64,000 nt of DNA from Lutibacter litoralis (GCF_014646675.1 NZ_BMNS01000007.1:1-64000); one strand, 5' to 3'; shown: positions 14,809 through 25,362, counted from the first letter of the stretch. Notes: generated from the letters alone by a model not told the origin. Numbers and translations are program-made.

Positions 14809-15485
14809 TAATTTTTAGATTGACTTTGTAAAAGTTTAATATCTGCAATTAAACGTTGTATATCTTTAGTGTCAGTACCATCATAAAAACCTCTAATCTG
14901 ACGTTTTTTATCAACTAATATAAAATTTTCGGTATGAATAAAATCTTGTAAACCACCATCGCCTTCATCTAAAACGGCGAAATAACTTTTACGAGCTAGG
15001 TCGTAAATATGTTTTTTAGGGCCTGTTGTAATATTCCATTTAGCATCTATTACACCTTTATCTATAGCGTATTGTTTTAAAACTGGAACACTATCCATAA
15101 TTGGAGTTACGGAATGTGAGATAAATTTAATGTCGTCATCATCTATAAAAACATCCTGTAATTTAGCAATATTGTTTGTCATAACTGGGCAAATAGTCAT
15201 ACATCTCGTAAAGAAAAAGTCAGCAACATAAATTTTATCTTTATAATCTTCCTGTGTTATGGTGTCACCATTTTGATTGATAAGTTTAAAATCTAACACT
15301 TTATGATTTCTTCTAATATGTACCAAACTTTCATCAACTAATCTTGGATTTACATCTGCTGGATTATAAACTGGTAGTTTTTTTTCAGGCGTTAATAGTG
15401 AATAGATAGCATAAATCATTATTACAGAAAAAAATGCCATAATAATTAATGTAGGAACCGATTTTTTGAAGAATTTTAAATCCAT
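14808..15485 (-). CDS. SCO1/SenC-family copper chaperone-like protein
   Basis: 225 residues from the ATG at 15485; an upstream in-frame ATG would add eight residues with no benefit. One N-terminal membrane anchor, then a thioredoxin fold with the copper-binding CxxxC motif C95-M-T-I-C99 and a late conserved His (IHTENFILVD). SCO proteins deliver copper to the CuA site of cytochrome c oxidase on the outer face of the inner membrane. It sits alone here, downstream of the feo promoter region and transcribed the same way. Confidence 0.93.
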   Translation of the reverse strand: MDLKFFKKSVPTLIIMAFFSVIMIYAIYSLLTPEKKLPVYNPADVNPRLVDESLVHIRRNHKVLDFKLINQNGDTITQEDYKDKIYVADFFFTRCMTICPVMTNNIAKLQDVFIDDDDIKFISHSVTPIMDSVPVLKQYAIDKGVIDAKWNITTGPKKHIYDLARKSYFAVLDEGDGGLQDFIHTENFILVDKKRQIRGFYDGTDTKDIQRLIADIKLLQSQSKN

Positions 15486-15647
15486 TTTATGTGTAAAATT
15501 AAAACACAAATTTAAAACAAATAGCCCTATTAGTTACTTAACTATTCTAAATGTTTGTTAAAAGGTTCATTTATCGAATTATTCGTTTTTTAAAACTGTA
15601 TTTAAAACCGTACATTTGTGCGATTTTAGATTTTTGAAAATACATTT

Positions 15648-16967
15648 ATGGAAATATTGATTAAAGCTTCACAATTTATTTTAAGTTTATCGTTTTTGAT
15701 AGTACTGCACGAATTAGGACATTTTATTCCTGCAAAAATATTTAAAACACGTGTAGAAAAATTTTACTTATTTTTTGATTATAAATTCTCATTATTTAAA
15801 AAGAAAATTGGCGATACCGTTTATGGTATTGGTTGGATTCCTTTAGGAGGATATGTAAAAATATCTGGTATGATAGACGAAAGTATGGATACCGAACATC
15901 TTAACAAACCTGCTGAACCTTGGGAATTTAGATCTAAACCAGCTTGGCAACGTTTAATTATTATGTTAGGTGGTGTAACTGTTAATTTTATTTTAGGTAT
16001 TGTAATTTATATTATGATAACCTTTGTTTGGGGTATAGATTTTGTAAAACCAGAGGGAGTAAAAAATGGATTTGCGGTTCACGAAACTTTTAAAGAATAC
16101 GGATTTAAAGATGGTGATATAATTACAAAATTTAATGGGGTAGCCCCTTTAGATGTTACCGATGTAAATAAACATTTATTTTTAAGAGATATTACTTCTT
16201 TAGATGTAATTCATGAAGATGGAAAAACAGCAACTATTGCAATTCCAGAAGATATAGGAAGTATCATGTGGGAAAAAGGGGTTATGGAACCTTTTAAAAT
16301 AAGAACAAATCCAGTAATTGATACAGTTATTGTAGGTTCTCCAGCAGATATATCTGGAATTTTAAAGAATGATAGAATAATATCAATTAACAATACACCA
16401 GTGGTTTTTTGGCAAGATTTTTCTGAAATTGCCGCAAATTCTACTGAAGATAAGTTAATAGTTGAAGTTGAGAGAAATGGAGTTTCTAATACAATCTCAA
16501 TAGTTCCTAATGAAGATAGAACTATTGGTGTTTCAAATTATAGACAAAGTGGTATAGATGTTCAACATAAAGACTTTTCCTTTTTAGAAAGTATTTCAAA
16601 AGGAAATTCTTTAGCTATATGGACTTTAAAAGATTATATAACGCAATTTAAATACGTATTTACCAAAAAAGGAGCTACTAGTATTGGTGGTTTTATTGCC
16701 ATTGGAAATATTTTTCCAGCAACATGGAGCTGGCAATCATTTTGGAGTATTACAGCATTTTTATCAATTATGCTTGGGTTTATGAATTTACTACCAATTC
16801 CGGCACTGGATGGTGGTCACGTAGTTTTTACATTGTATGAAATGATTACAGGTAGAAAGCCAAACGATAAATTTTTAGAGTACGCCCAAATTACAGGGTT
16901 TTTAATTCTAATTGCTTTACTTTTATTAGCCAATGGAAATGATATAGTAAAGTTATTTTCTAATTAA
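15648..16967 (+). CDS. rseP: Site-2 intramembrane metalloprotease RseP
   Basis: 439 residues. The zinc motif HELGH is at residues 21-25 in the first membrane helix, and the third ligand is in the late LLPIPALDGGH motif. PDZ-type domains lie between (NGFAVHETFKEYGFKDGDII and SPADISGILKNDRIISINN). It cleaves membrane-spanning anti-sigma factors and leftover signal peptides. A -7 element TACATTTG lies at 15611-15618. Confidence 0.96.
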   Translation: MEILIKASQFILSLSFLIVLHELGHFIPAKIFKTRVEKFYLFFDYKFSLFKKKIGDTVYGIGWIPLGGYVKISGMIDESMDTEHLNKPAEPWEFRSKPAWQRLIIMLGGVTVNFILGIVIYIMITFVWGIDFVKPEGVKNGFAVHETFKEYGFKDGDIITKFNGVAPLDVTDVNKHLFLRDITSLDVIHEDGKTATIAIPEDIGSIMWEKGVMEPFKIRTNPVIDTVIVGSPADISGILKNDRIISINNTPVVFWQDFSEIAANSTEDKLIVEVERNGVSNTISIVPNEDRTIGVSNYRQSGIDVQHKDFSFLESISKGNSLAIWTLKDYITQFKYVFTKKGATSIGGFIAIGNIFPATWSWQSFWSITAFLSIMLGFMNLLPIPALDGGHVVFTLYEMITGRKPNDKFLEYAQITGFLILIALLLLANGNDIVKLFSN

Positions 16968-16984
16968 CGGATACTAAAAAATAC

Positions 16985-17025
16985 AAAAAAGCTGTCTTAA
17001 AATTAAATTTTAAGACAGCTTTTTT
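16985..17025 (+). terminator. Rho-independent terminator after rseP
   Basis: An 18-bp stem built on AAAAAAGCTGTCTTAAAA with loop TTAAA and a final T run. Confidence 0.85.
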
Positions 17026-17133
17026 GTTTCAAAACAATCAAAATTGATTAGATTTACAGTTGGTAAAATTTATAACGAATATTGATTATTTTACGAATTA
17101 AAATTTTAAAACTAAATTGAAACTCATATTAGA

Positions 17134-18393
17134 ATGAATAAATTATTAACACTTGCATTAGCAGTACTTTTAGCAGCCTGTAATAAATCAACTGCATTAA
17201 AAACACCCGAGACATTTAACAGCAAATCTGAAATTAAAACTTCTAAAAAACCTATTATGGGTTGGGCAAGTTGGAATAATTACAGAGTTAATATTAATGA
17301 AGATATTATAAAATCTCAGGCAGATGCAATGGTTGCAAAAGGGTTAAAAGATGTTGGCTATTCATACATTAATACAGACGATGGTTTTTTTGGAGGAAGA
17401 GATGAAAATGGTAATTTATTAGTACATAAAGAACGTTTTCCTAATGGTATGAAATCACTTGCAGCTTATATCCATTCCAAAGGTTTAAAGGCTGGTATTT
17501 ACTCAGATGCTGGTATTAATACTTGTGCCTCTTATTGGGATAAAGATACTATTGGCGTTGGAATGGGATTGTACGGACACGATAGAAATGATTTAACCTT
17601 ATTTTTAAAAGAATGGGATTACGATTTTATAAAAGTAGATTGGTGTGGAGGTGATTGGTTAGGGTTAGATGAACAAACTAGGTATACCGAAATTGGTAAC
17701 ATAATAAAAGAAATTAAACCTAGTACAGTATATAATATTTGTAGATGGGAATTCCCGGGAACTTGGGTAACACAAGTTGCCGATTCTTGGAGAATTTCTG
17801 GAGATATTGATAATAAATTTCATTCAATTTTGGCAATTATAGATATAAATGCCAATTTATGGATACATAGTTCTTACGGGAGATACAATGATATGGATAT
17901 GCTACAAGTTGGTAGAGGTATGACTTATGAAGAAGATAAGGCACATTTTTCTATGTGGTGTTTAATGCAATCTCCTCTTTTATTAGGAAACGATTTATCT
18001 ACAATGAGTAAAGAAACTACTGAAATAATTACAAATAAAGAAGTTATTGCACTTAACCAAACAGATTTTGTATACCAAGCGAGACGTATGGTAGATTATG
18101 GTGATTTGGAAGTTTGGGCAAAACCATTGGTTTCAACTATTAGTGGGGAAGTTGCAGTTGGATTGTTAAATAGGTCTAAAAAGGCAACAGCAATTTCTTT
18201 TAATTTAGAATCTGTAGGTCTAGATGCAACTGCGTCTTATACTATGCGCGATTTATGGTCGAAAAAAGATTTTCCTGCTTCTACAAATAATAAAATTTCT
18301 TTTGAAGTGCCAGCTCATGGTATTGTAGTGCTTAACATAAAAGGAAAAGCATTACCATATAATGTATTTCAATATAAAAGTAATGAAATCTAA
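17134..18393 (+). CDS. GH27 alpha-galactosidase-like glycoside hydrolase, lipoprotein
   Basis: 419 residues. Lipobox LLAAC puts the lipidated Cys at residue 16. The (beta/alpha)8 domain opens with GWASWNNYRVNINE and contains the nucleophile D169 in KVDWCGGD and the acid/base D224 in WRISGDI. A C-terminal beta domain begins near residue 315. GH27 enzymes release alpha-galactose (or alpha-N-acetylgalactosamine) from polysaccharides. It is an orphan with no SusCD pair nearby, so it is not part of a classical polysaccharide utilisation locus. It overlaps the convergent HD gene by 4 nt. Confidence 0.9.
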   Translation: MNKLLTLALAVLLAACNKSTALKTPETFNSKSEIKTSKKPIMGWASWNNYRVNINEDIIKSQADAMVAKGLKDVGYSYINTDDGFFGGRDENGNLLVHKERFPNGMKSLAAYIHSKGLKAGIYSDAGINTCASYWDKDTIGVGMGLYGHDRNDLTLFLKEWDYDFIKVDWCGGDWLGLDEQTRYTEIGNIIKEIKPSTVYNICRWEFPGTWVTQVADSWRISGDIDNKFHSILAIIDINANLWIHSSYGRYNDMDMLQVGRGMTYEEDKAHFSMWCLMQSPLLLGNDLSTMSKETTEIITNKEVIALNQTDFVYQARRMVDYGDLEVWAKPLVSTISGEVAVGLLNRSKKATAISFNLESVGLDATASYTMRDLWSKKDFPASTNNKISFEVPAHGIVVLNIKGKALPYNVFQYKSNEI

Positions 18394-19043
18394 GAATTTC
18401 CTTCCCATTCATTATAAAACTGCTGAAGAAAGTTTTCCATAAATTGGTGACGTTCTTCGGCAATTTTTTTACCCGAAACGGTATTCATTTTATCCTTTAG
18501 CAGTAATAATTTTTCGTAAAAATGATTAATCGTTGGCGCTTCAGAATTTTTATATTCCTCTTTAGTCATGTTTAAGTTTGGAGCAATTTCAGGATTGTAA
18601 AGCTGCCTATTTTTAAACCCTCCATAATTAAAACAGCGGGCAATACCTACAGCGCCAATGGCATCTAACCTATCTGCATCTTGAACAACATCTAACTCTG
18701 GCGAAGTAAAATTTTGTTCAAAATTTCCTCCTTTATAAGAAATGTTGTTAATTATATTTTCAATATGAAGTATAATTTCATTCGGTACTTTTTCACTTTC
18801 TAAAAACGCTCTTGCCACTTTTGGGCCAATAGTTTCATCGCCATTGTGGAATTTTGAATCTGCAATATCGTGTAATAAGGAACCTAATTCAACAATAAAA
18901 CTATTTACATTTTCATTTCTAGCTATTTGTTTTGCATTGTTCCAAACACGTAAAATGTGAAACCAATCATGACCTCCTTCAGCATCTTTTAAAGTTTCTT
19001 TTACAAAGGATACAGTATTTGAAATTATATAATCTTTCTTCAT
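18390..19043 (-). CDS. HD-domain phosphohydrolase (YedJ-like)
   Basis: 217 residues with the HD metal-binding motif: H in GGHDWFHILRVW, HD in LLHDIADSKFHNGDE, and the late D in VVQDADRLDAIGAVGIARCF. Close relatives are uncharacterised metal-dependent nucleotide phosphohydrolases. It is convergent with the GH27 gene, sharing 4 nt at the stops. Confidence 0.9.
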   Translation of the reverse strand: MKKDYIISNTVSFVKETLKDAEGGHDWFHILRVWNNAKQIARNENVNSFIVELGSLLHDIADSKFHNGDETIGPKVARAFLESEKVPNEIILHIENIINNISYKGGNFEQNFTSPELDVVQDADRLDAIGAVGIARCFNYGGFKNRQLYNPEIAPNLNMTKEEYKNSEAPTINHFYEKLLLLKDKMNTVSGKKIAEERHQFMENFLQQFYNEWEGNS

Positions 19044-19055
19044 TTTTTAAAAATA

Positions 19056-19087
19056 AAAAAATCCATTCAAAACAGAATGGATTTTTA
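19056..19087. terminator. Terminator between the bacilliredoxin and HD genes
   Basis: Stem AAAAATCCATTC / GAATGGATTTTT with a 6-nt loop and T run. It follows the bacilliredoxin gene on the reverse strand. Confidence 0.7.
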
Positions 19088-19108
19088 TTTTTTTAATTTA
19101 AAATATTT

Positions 19109-19519
19109 TTAACAAAACTCTTCGTAAGCTCCTGCTAAATTAGAAGCAATAACTTCTGCTGGTCTTCCTTCAATATGATGACGTTCTAGCATATGAACTA
19201 AAACTCCATCTTTAAATAATGCAATTGCTGGTGAAGATGGAGGAAAAGGAATCATAAATTCTCTTGCTTTTCCAGTTGCTTCAGCGTCAACTCCTGCAAA
19301 TACGGTTACTAAATTATTTGGTACTTTGTCAGCTTGTAAAGAAGCTACAGCTCCAGGTCTACAAGTACCAGCAGCACAACCACAAACCGAGTTTACAACT
19401 ACTAAAGTTGTTCCTTCATTTTTTAATATTTGTTCAACTTCTTGAGCTGTGTGTAACGATATAAAACCTGCATTTTCTAATTCTTGCTGCATAGGTCTTA
19501 CTAATTCTGGTGGATACAT
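19109..19519 (-). CDS. BrxA/BrxB-type bacilliredoxin (YphP/YqiW family)
   Basis: 136 residues from the ATG at 19519, which gives the family-typical start MYPPELVRPM. An in-frame ATG 12 codons upstream is less likely. The active-site CGC motif is in VVNSVCGCAAGTCRPG. Members remove bacillithiol, or act as disulfide isomerases, in the cytoplasm. Confidence 0.94.
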   Translation of the reverse strand: MYPPELVRPMQQELENAGFISLHTAQEVEQILKNEGTTLVVVNSVCGCAAGTCRPGAVASLQADKVPNNLVTVFAGVDAEATGKAREFMIPFPPSSPAIALFKDGVLVHMLERHHIEGRPAEVIASNLAGAYEEFC

Positions 19520-19639
19520 ATTTTTAATTTTTTTGTTAGACGTAATTTGTCGCAAATATAAGGGTTTAATTACTAAAAGTTTATTAAACTTTTAACAACT
19601 GTATCTAAAGTTGACTTTAGCTATCCTAAAATTTCAATG

Positions 19640-19647
19640 TATCTTTG
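19640..19647 (+). promoter_or_regulatory. -7 element (TATCTTTG) of the TerB/DnaJ gene
   Basis: A TAnnTTTG element that overlaps the in-frame ATG at 19645, so the ATG at 19666 is the likely start. Confidence 0.55.
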
Positions 19648-19665
19648 TGCTTTCAAAAAAATAAT

Positions 19666-20406
19666 ATGGCAAATTTTATTAAATGGTTGGGTGCTGGACT
19701 GGGTTTTGCAGTTGGAGGGCCAATAGGAAGTGTTTTAGGATACGTAGTTGGAAATTTTATTGAAGGATTTACGGCTGGTGATGTGCAGCGTGCAACCACG
19801 TATTCAACATCAAGTAGGAATGCACAATCGGGAGATTTTGAAATAAGTTTATTATTACTTTCGGCAATTGTTATTAAGGCAGATGGTAAAATAGATCAAC
19901 GTGAATTGTCTTTTGTAAGGTTGCATTTTAAAAATATGTATGGCGAAGAAAGAGCCAATAATGCTTTTAAACTATTTAAGGGATTTATAAAGAACAACAA
20001 TATTTCTACGCGCCAAATTTGTATGCAAATTCGTCAAAATATGACGCATGCTTCACGATTACAATTACTTCATTTTTTATTTGGACTTGCAAAAGTTGAC
20101 GGTGCTGTTATTGAAGCAGAAGTAAATGCCATTAAAACAATTGCAGGTTATTTATACATAAGCCAATATGATTTTGAATCAATAAAGGCCATGTTTTATG
20201 ATAGTTCTGAAAGTGCTTATAAAATATTAGAAATTGAAAAGACTGCTAGTAACGATGAGTTAAAGAAAGCCTATAGAAAAATGGTAAAAAAATACCATCC
20301 AGATAAATTACAACATTTAGGAGATGAACATGTAAAAGGTGCTGAAGATAAGTTTAAACAAGTACAAAAAGCCTACGAACAAATTCAAAAAGAAAGAGGT
20401 TTATAA
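19666..20406 (+). CDS. DjlA-like TerB and J-domain protein
   Basis: 246 residues from the ATG at 19666. A Gly-rich hydrophobic N-terminus ([23 protein letters not shown]) could insert in the membrane. A TerB-type helical domain follows ([18 protein letters not shown]), then a C-terminal J domain with the HPD motif (KYHPDKL). The same order is seen in DjlA, a membrane co-chaperone of DnaK. Confidence 0.9.
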   Translation: MANFIKWLGAGLGFAVGGPIGSVLGYVVGNFIEGFTAGDVQRATTYSTSSRNAQSGDFEISLLLLSAIVIKADGKIDQRELSFVRLHFKNMYGEERANNAFKLFKGFIKNNNISTRQICMQIRQNMTHASRLQLLHFLFGLAKVDGAVIEAEVNAIKTIAGYLYISQYDFESIKAMFYDSSESAYKILEIEKTASNDELKKAYRKMVKKYHPDKLQHLGDEHVKGAEDKFKQVQKAYEQIQKERGL

Positions 20407-20508
20407 ATTCTATAAAATAAAGGAGACCCATTTATAAACTGTTTGTCCAATTTAAGGTTAGAAGAAATTTAGTTTGGTTAAAATTATTTTAGCCCCAAAT
20501 TTTGTTAA

Positions 20509-20534
20509 GTGCCTCTTTCTAGAGGCGCTTTTTT
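20509..20534. terminator. Terminator between convergent genes
   Basis: Stem GCCTCT-TTCT-AGAGGC, extended by flanking A/T and G/C pairs, followed by eight T. Confidence 0.6.
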
Positions 20535-21425
20535 TTATTTTAAATATAACTCAATAGCCGTTGGTCCTTCTAAAACTGTTTTTACAATTTGTAAGGTGCC
20601 ATCTTCACGAGAAATAATATGCCATTTTATTAATGAAATTTTCATATCAACAATCTCAATTCCTGTTATAGAACGTGGATGTACGCAACTTCCATCATTA
20701 AAATAAGGCAATTCATTTGGTTCTGGAAAACGAGGTCTATGTGTGTGACCTGCAATTACCATTTGGTTGTTATTTGCTAAGATCCATTTTTTAAGTCTGC
20801 GTTCAACTTTAATTAATTCCTTAAAATTTTTAGCAGGACTTGTAGGATCTTTTATGCCAACTACTTGTAGAGGTTTCCATAAAATTCGTACTAAAAACCG
20901 ACTCTATTTCCACCATACATAATTGTAAAAATCTGCTTGATGACCGTGAATTAGTAATATATTTTTATCAAACCCTTCTGGTTCTAAAATAATTCCTTCA
21001 TTAAAAATTAAACCAGTTAACAAATCTTTATCGGTTCCAGAAATCTTATCAAAATAGGTATTTAAAAGTTTGGCAGATTTTTTTTTACTTTTTAAAGTCA
21101 TATCATGATTTCCCCAAATCATGTGTAATTTCTTTTTTAAATGAAACTCACGTAATAACATAAATGAATTTTTATGTGCTTCAAAAATTTCGTTAAAAAA
21201 TAGGTTTTCCCATAACTCAATTCCGTCACCCAATTCTATATAGGTGAAATCATTTTTGAGGTAATTTTGTAACGCATCGAAATGAATATTACTGTTATTG
21301 GCAAAATCATCAGCATAACTATTATCACCTCTATGACAGTCACTAAAAAATATAAATTTTGAGTTCTTTTTTAGAGGAATTCTTTTAGCCTTTTTATAAG
21401 AAATAGATATAATATTTTGAATCAT
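20535..21425 (-). pseudogene. Metallophosphoesterase interrupted by one in-frame stop
   Basis: A single open frame of about 296 codons is broken only by a TAG at 20904-20906. The first part (21425-20907) has the calcineurin-like motifs SDCHRGD, GDGIELWEN, GNHD and LLIHGHQADF. The second (20903-20535) continues in the same frame with SRFLVRILWKPLQV and the metal-binding GHTHRPRF. The family includes UDP-2,3-diacylglucosamine hydrolase-like (LpxH-type) and related phosphoesterases. The stop replaces a codon after WWK that could have been Leu (TTG to TAG). Loss of the GHTH metal ligands should inactivate the short product. Recent nonsense mutation, suppression or a sequencing error are the options. 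Confidence 0.85.
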
Positions 21426-21570
21426 ATTTGGATATAAAATGAATGCAAATGTAAACTTAATTTAAATCTGTTAAATTCAGTGAATTAACTATTAAATTTT
21501 TTACAATTTATAAAATGATATTTTCAATAAAATCCGTAATTTCGCAAACTAATTGAATTAAAGCATAAAA

Positions 21571-24500
21571 ATGAGTAAAAAGTTTAGAGAATATAAGGGT
21601 TTGAACCTCACTAAAGTAGCAGATGAAACTTTAGCGTTTTGGGAAAAGGAAGATATTTTCGAAAAAAGTATAGCTACAAGAAGTGAAAATAAACCTTTTG
21701 TCTTTTTTGAAGGACCACCTTCAGCAAATGGTTTACCAGGAATACATCACGTAATGGCAAGGGCAATAAAAGACATTTTTTGTAGATATAAAACCTTACA
21801 AGGCTTTCAAGTAAAAAGAAAAGCAGGTTGGGATACACATGGATTGCCAATTGAATTAGGTGTTGAAAAAGAATTAGGAATTACCAAAGAAGATATTGGT
21901 AAAAAAATAACGATTGAAGAGTATAACGAAGCTTGTAAAAAAGCCGTAATGCGTTATACCGATGTTTGGAACGATCTTACAAAACGTGTTGGGTATTGGG
22001 TAGATATGGAAGATCCATATGTTACATACAAACCAAAATATATGGAAACTGTTTGGTGGTTATTGGCCGAAATGTATAAAAAAGGCCTAATTTATAAGGG
22101 CTATACCATTCAGCCATATTCGCCTAAGGCAGGAACTGGGTTAAGTTCTCACGAATTAAATCAGCCAGGAACCTATCAAGATGTTACTGACACAACTGCG
22201 GTTGCACAATTTAAAGCTGTAAAAAACACCTTACCAGAAATGTTGCAAAATATTGAGGGAGATGTACACTTTTTGGCTTGGACTACAACACCTTGGACGT
22301 TGCCTTCTAACACAGCATTAACAGTTGGTAAAAAGATAGATTATGTGTTGGTGAAATCTTTCAACCAATATACGTTTGAACCAATAAATGTTATTCTAGC
22401 TAAGAATTTAGTAGGAAAACAATTCACTAAGAAATTCTTTGTTGTTGAAAGTGAAGCACAACTTTTAGAGTACAAAGAAAATGACAAAAAGATTCCTTAT
22501 ATAATTGTTAATGAATTTAAAGGAACAGATATTTTAGAAGCTAAATACGAACAATTATTGCCATATGCATTGCCATATAAAAACCCTGAAAATGCTTTTA
22601 GGGTAATTGCTGGTGATTTTGTAACCACAGAAGATGGTACCGGAATTGTACATACAGCGCCAACTTTTGGTGCTGATGATGCACTAGTGGCGAAACAAGC
22701 AAGTCCAGAAGTGCCACCAATGTTGGTGTTAGACGATAATGGAAACCCTGTTCCTTTGGTAGATTTACAAGGAAGGTTTACCAAACATATGGGTGAATTT
22801 GCAGGAAAATATGTTAAAAACGAATACTATAATGAAGGCGAAGCTCCAGAACGTTCGTTAGATGTAGATCTTGCTATAAAATTAAAGGAAGAAAATAAAG
22901 CATTTCACGTAGAAAAATACCGTCACAGCTATCCACATTGTTGGAGAACTGATAAGCCAATTTTATACTATCCGTTAGATTCTTGGTTTATAAAAGTGAC
23001 TGACAAACGTGATAGAATGTTTGAATTAAATAATACTATTAACTGGAAACCAAAATCAACCGGTGAAGGTAGATTTGGAAACTGGTTAAAAAATGCCAAC
23101 GACTGGAATTTATCACGTTCTCGTTATTGGGGGATTCCATTACCAATTTGGAGAACCGAAGACGGAACGGAAGAAATTATGATTGGTTCTGTTGAAGAAC
23201 TAAAAGCTGAAATGAAAAAATCAGTAGAAGCAGGATTATTAAAAACTGATATTTTTGATGATTTTGAAGTTGGAAATATGAGCGAAGAAAACTATGATAA
23301 AATTGACCTTCATAAAAATGTGGTTGATGCAATTACCTTAGTTTCTCCAAAAGGACAGCCAATGAAACGTGAAAGCGATTTAATTGATGTTTGGTTCGAT
23401 TCTGGCTCAATGCCGTATGCACAATGGCATTATCCATTTGAGAATAAGGAGCTTATAGATAATAAAGAATTCTTCCCGGCAGATTTTATTGCAGAAGGAG
23501 TTGACCAAACTCGTGGATGGTTTTATACATTACATGCAATCGGAACCATGGTTTTTGATTCTGTAGCTTATAAAAATGTAGTCTCTAACGGACTTGTTTT
23601 AGATAAAGAAGGCAAAAAAATGAGTAAGCGTTTAGGAAATGCCATAGATCCGTTTGAAACAATGGACAAATATGGTGCAGATGCTACACGTTGGTATATG
23701 ATTTCAAATGCAAATCCTTGGGATAACTTAAAATTTGATATTGAAGGAATTGATGAAGTTAGAAGAAAATTCTTTGGAACATTATACAATACCTATTCAT
23801 TCTTTTCATTGTATGCGAATTTAGATAATTTTACCTATGCTGAAGATGAAATTGCTATTGAAAATAGACCAGAAATTGACCGTTGGATTCTTTCTGAATT
23901 AAACACATTAATAAAAAATGTTGAAAAATTCTATGAAGAATATGAACCTACAAAAGCAGCTCGTACAATTCAAGAATTTGTTGGAGAAAATTTAAGTAAC
24001 TGGTTTGTTCGTTTAAGCAGAAGACGTTTTTGGAAAGGTGATTACGGGCAAGATAAAATTTCAGCATACCAAACATTATATACGTGTTTGTTGAATGTTG
24101 CTAAATTAGCTTCTCCAATTGCACCATTTTTTATGGACAATCTATATAAAGATCTAATTTCGGTAACTGGTAAAGAAGATTTCGAATCTATACATTTAGG
24201 GGAGTTTCCAAGTTTTGATGTAAGTTTGATGGATGCGAAATTAGAACACAAAATGCAACAAGCTCAGAAAATATCTTCAATGGTATTATCGTTACGTAAA
24301 AAGGAAATGATAAAAGTGCGTCAACCATTACAAAGAATTATGATTCCTGTTTTGGATGAAGCTGACAGAGAAGAAATTTTAGCTGTTCAAAACTTAATTA
24401 TATCTGAAGTAAACGTTAAAGAAATTGAATTAATTGATGATGCTTCTGGAATGTTAGTAAAAACAATAAAACCTAATTTTAAAGTACTTGGACCTAAATT

Positions 24501-24978
24501 TGGGAAAGAGATGAGGTTTGTTGGTCAGGCTATTCAAAAGTTAACACAAGAAGACATTGCAACTATTGAAAAACAAGGCGAAATAACTTTAAATATCAAC
24601 GAAAAAATTGTAAATTTAACAATAGATGAAGTAGAAATTACATCACAAGATATTGAAGGTTGGTTAGTAGCTAATCAAGGTGGTTTAACAGTTGCTTTAG
24701 ACGTTACAATTACAGATGAATTGAGAAATGAAGGTAATGCACGTGAATTAATTAACAGAGTTCAAAACCTTAGAAAAGAATCTGGTTTAGAAGTAAATGA
24801 CAAAATTAAGTTGATTATTCAAAAAAATGATATATTAGAGCGCTCAATTGAAGCAAATCAAGATTATGTAAAAACAGAAACCCTAACAAGTGAGTTGGTG
24901 TTTGAAGAAATAGTAGAAAAAGGCACAGAAATTGCTTTTGACGATGTAAATACCAAAATATTAATTCAAAAAATGTAA
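21571..24978 (+). CDS. ileS: Isoleucyl-tRNA synthetase
   Basis: 1135 residues, the long bacterial/eukaryote-like form. The class I HIGH motif appears as GIHH (PSANGLPGIHHVMAR) and the KMSKS motif as KKMSKRLGN. The CP1 editing domain lies around residues 200-420 (WTTTPWTLPSNTAL). It charges tRNA-Ile and edits valine. First gene of an apparent ileS-traR/dksA-lspA operon; the next start is only 3 nt after its stop. Confidence 0.98.
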   Translation: MSKKFREYKGLNLTKVADETLAFWEKEDIFEKSIATRSENKPFVFFEGPPSANGLPGIHHVMARAIKDIFCRYKTLQGFQVKRKAGWDTHGLPIELGVEKELGITKEDIGKKITIEEYNEACKKAVMRYTDVWNDLTKRVGYWVDMEDPYVTYKPKYMETVWWLLAEMYKKGLIYKGYTIQPYSPKAGTGLSSHELNQPGTYQDVTDTTAVAQFKAVKNTLPEMLQNIEGDVHFLAWTTTPWTLPSNTALTVGKKIDYVLVKSFNQYTFEPINVILAKNLVGKQFTKKFFVVESEAQLLEYKENDKKIPYIIVNEFKGTDILEAKYEQLLPYALPYKNPENAFRVIAGDFVTTEDGTGIVHTAPTFGADDALVAKQASPEVPPMLVLDDNGNPVPLVDLQGRFTKHMGEFAGKYVKNEYYNEGEAPERSLDVDLAIKLKEENKAFHVEKYRHSYPHCWRTDKPILYYPLDSWFIKVTDKRDRMFELNNTINWKPKSTGEGRFGNWLKNANDWNLSRSRYWGIPLPIWRTEDGTEEIMIGSVEELKAEMKKSVEAGLLKTDIFDDFEVGNMSEENYDKIDLHKNVVDAITLVSPKGQPMKRESDLIDVWFDSGSMPYAQWHYPFENKELIDNKEFFPADFIAEGVDQTRGWFYTLHAIGTMVFDSVAYKNVVSNGLVLDKEGKKMSKRLGNAIDPFETMDKYGADATRWYMISNANPWDNLKFDIEGIDEVRRKFFGTLYNTYSFFSLYANLDNFTYAEDEIAIENRPEIDRWILSELNTLIKNVEKFYEEYEPTKAARTIQEFVGENLSNWFVRLSRRRFWKGDYGQDKISAYQTLYTCLLNVAKLASPIAPFFMDNLYKDLISVTGKEDFESIHLGEFPSFDVSLMDAKLEHKMQQAQKISSMVLSLRKKEMIKVRQPLQRIMIPVLDEADREEILAVQNLIISEVNVKEIELIDDASGMLVKTIKPNFKVLGPKFGKEMRFVGQAIQKLTQEDIATIEKQGEITLNINEKIVNLTIDEVEITSQDIEGWLVANQGGLTVALDVTITDELRNEGNARELINRVQNLRKESGLEVNDKIKLIIQKNDILERSIEANQDYVKTETLTSELVFEEIVEKGTEIAFDDVNTKILIQKM

Positions 24979-24981
24979 GTT

Positions 24982-25362
24982 ATGAATGAAAACACAAATA
25001 AATATTCAGATAAAGACTTAGCTGAATTTAAAGAAATAATTTTGAATAAGATTGCACATGCTGAAGAGGATTTAGGCTTATTAAAAAGTTCATTTAAAAA
25101 CGATAGCAATAACGGAACTGATGATACTTCACCTACTTTTAAAGCTTTTGAAGAAGGCTCTGAAACAATGTCTAAAGAAGCAAATGTACAATTAGCTATT
25201 CGTCAAGAAAAGTTTATTAGAGATTTAAAAAACGCTTTAATACGCATAGAAAACAAAACCTATGGCGTGTGTCGTGTTACAGGAAAACTAATTAGAAAAG
25301 AACGTTTAAAGTTAGTTCCGCATGCAACATTAAGTATTGAAGCTAAAAACATGCAACAATAA
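24982..25362 (+). CDS. TraR/DksA-family protein
   Basis: 126 residues: an N-terminal coiled coil (about 5-85) and a C-terminal TraR/DksA-like fold near GVCRVTGKLIRKERLKLVPHATLS. Only one Cys of the four-Cys zinc motif is left (GVCRVTGK, then no C at the second pair), as is common in Bacteroidota. It may bind RNA polymerase through the secondary channel. A hairpin with a T run follows before lspA. Confidence 0.9.
   Translation: MNENTNKYSDKDLAEFKEIILNKIAHAEEDLGLLKSSFKNDSNNGTDDTSPTFKAFEEGSETMSKEANVQLAIRQEKFIRDLKNALIRIENKTYGVCRVTGKLIRKERLKLVPHATLSIEAKNMQQ

Noticed and set aside
20535-20762. Separate small gene starting at 20762
   Set aside because: It is the in-frame continuation of the interrupted metallophosphoesterase, not an independent gene.
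24982-25362. Zinc-finger DksA with a full four-Cys motif
   Set aside because: Only one Cys is present in the C-terminal domain; named TraR/DksA family without the zinc finger.
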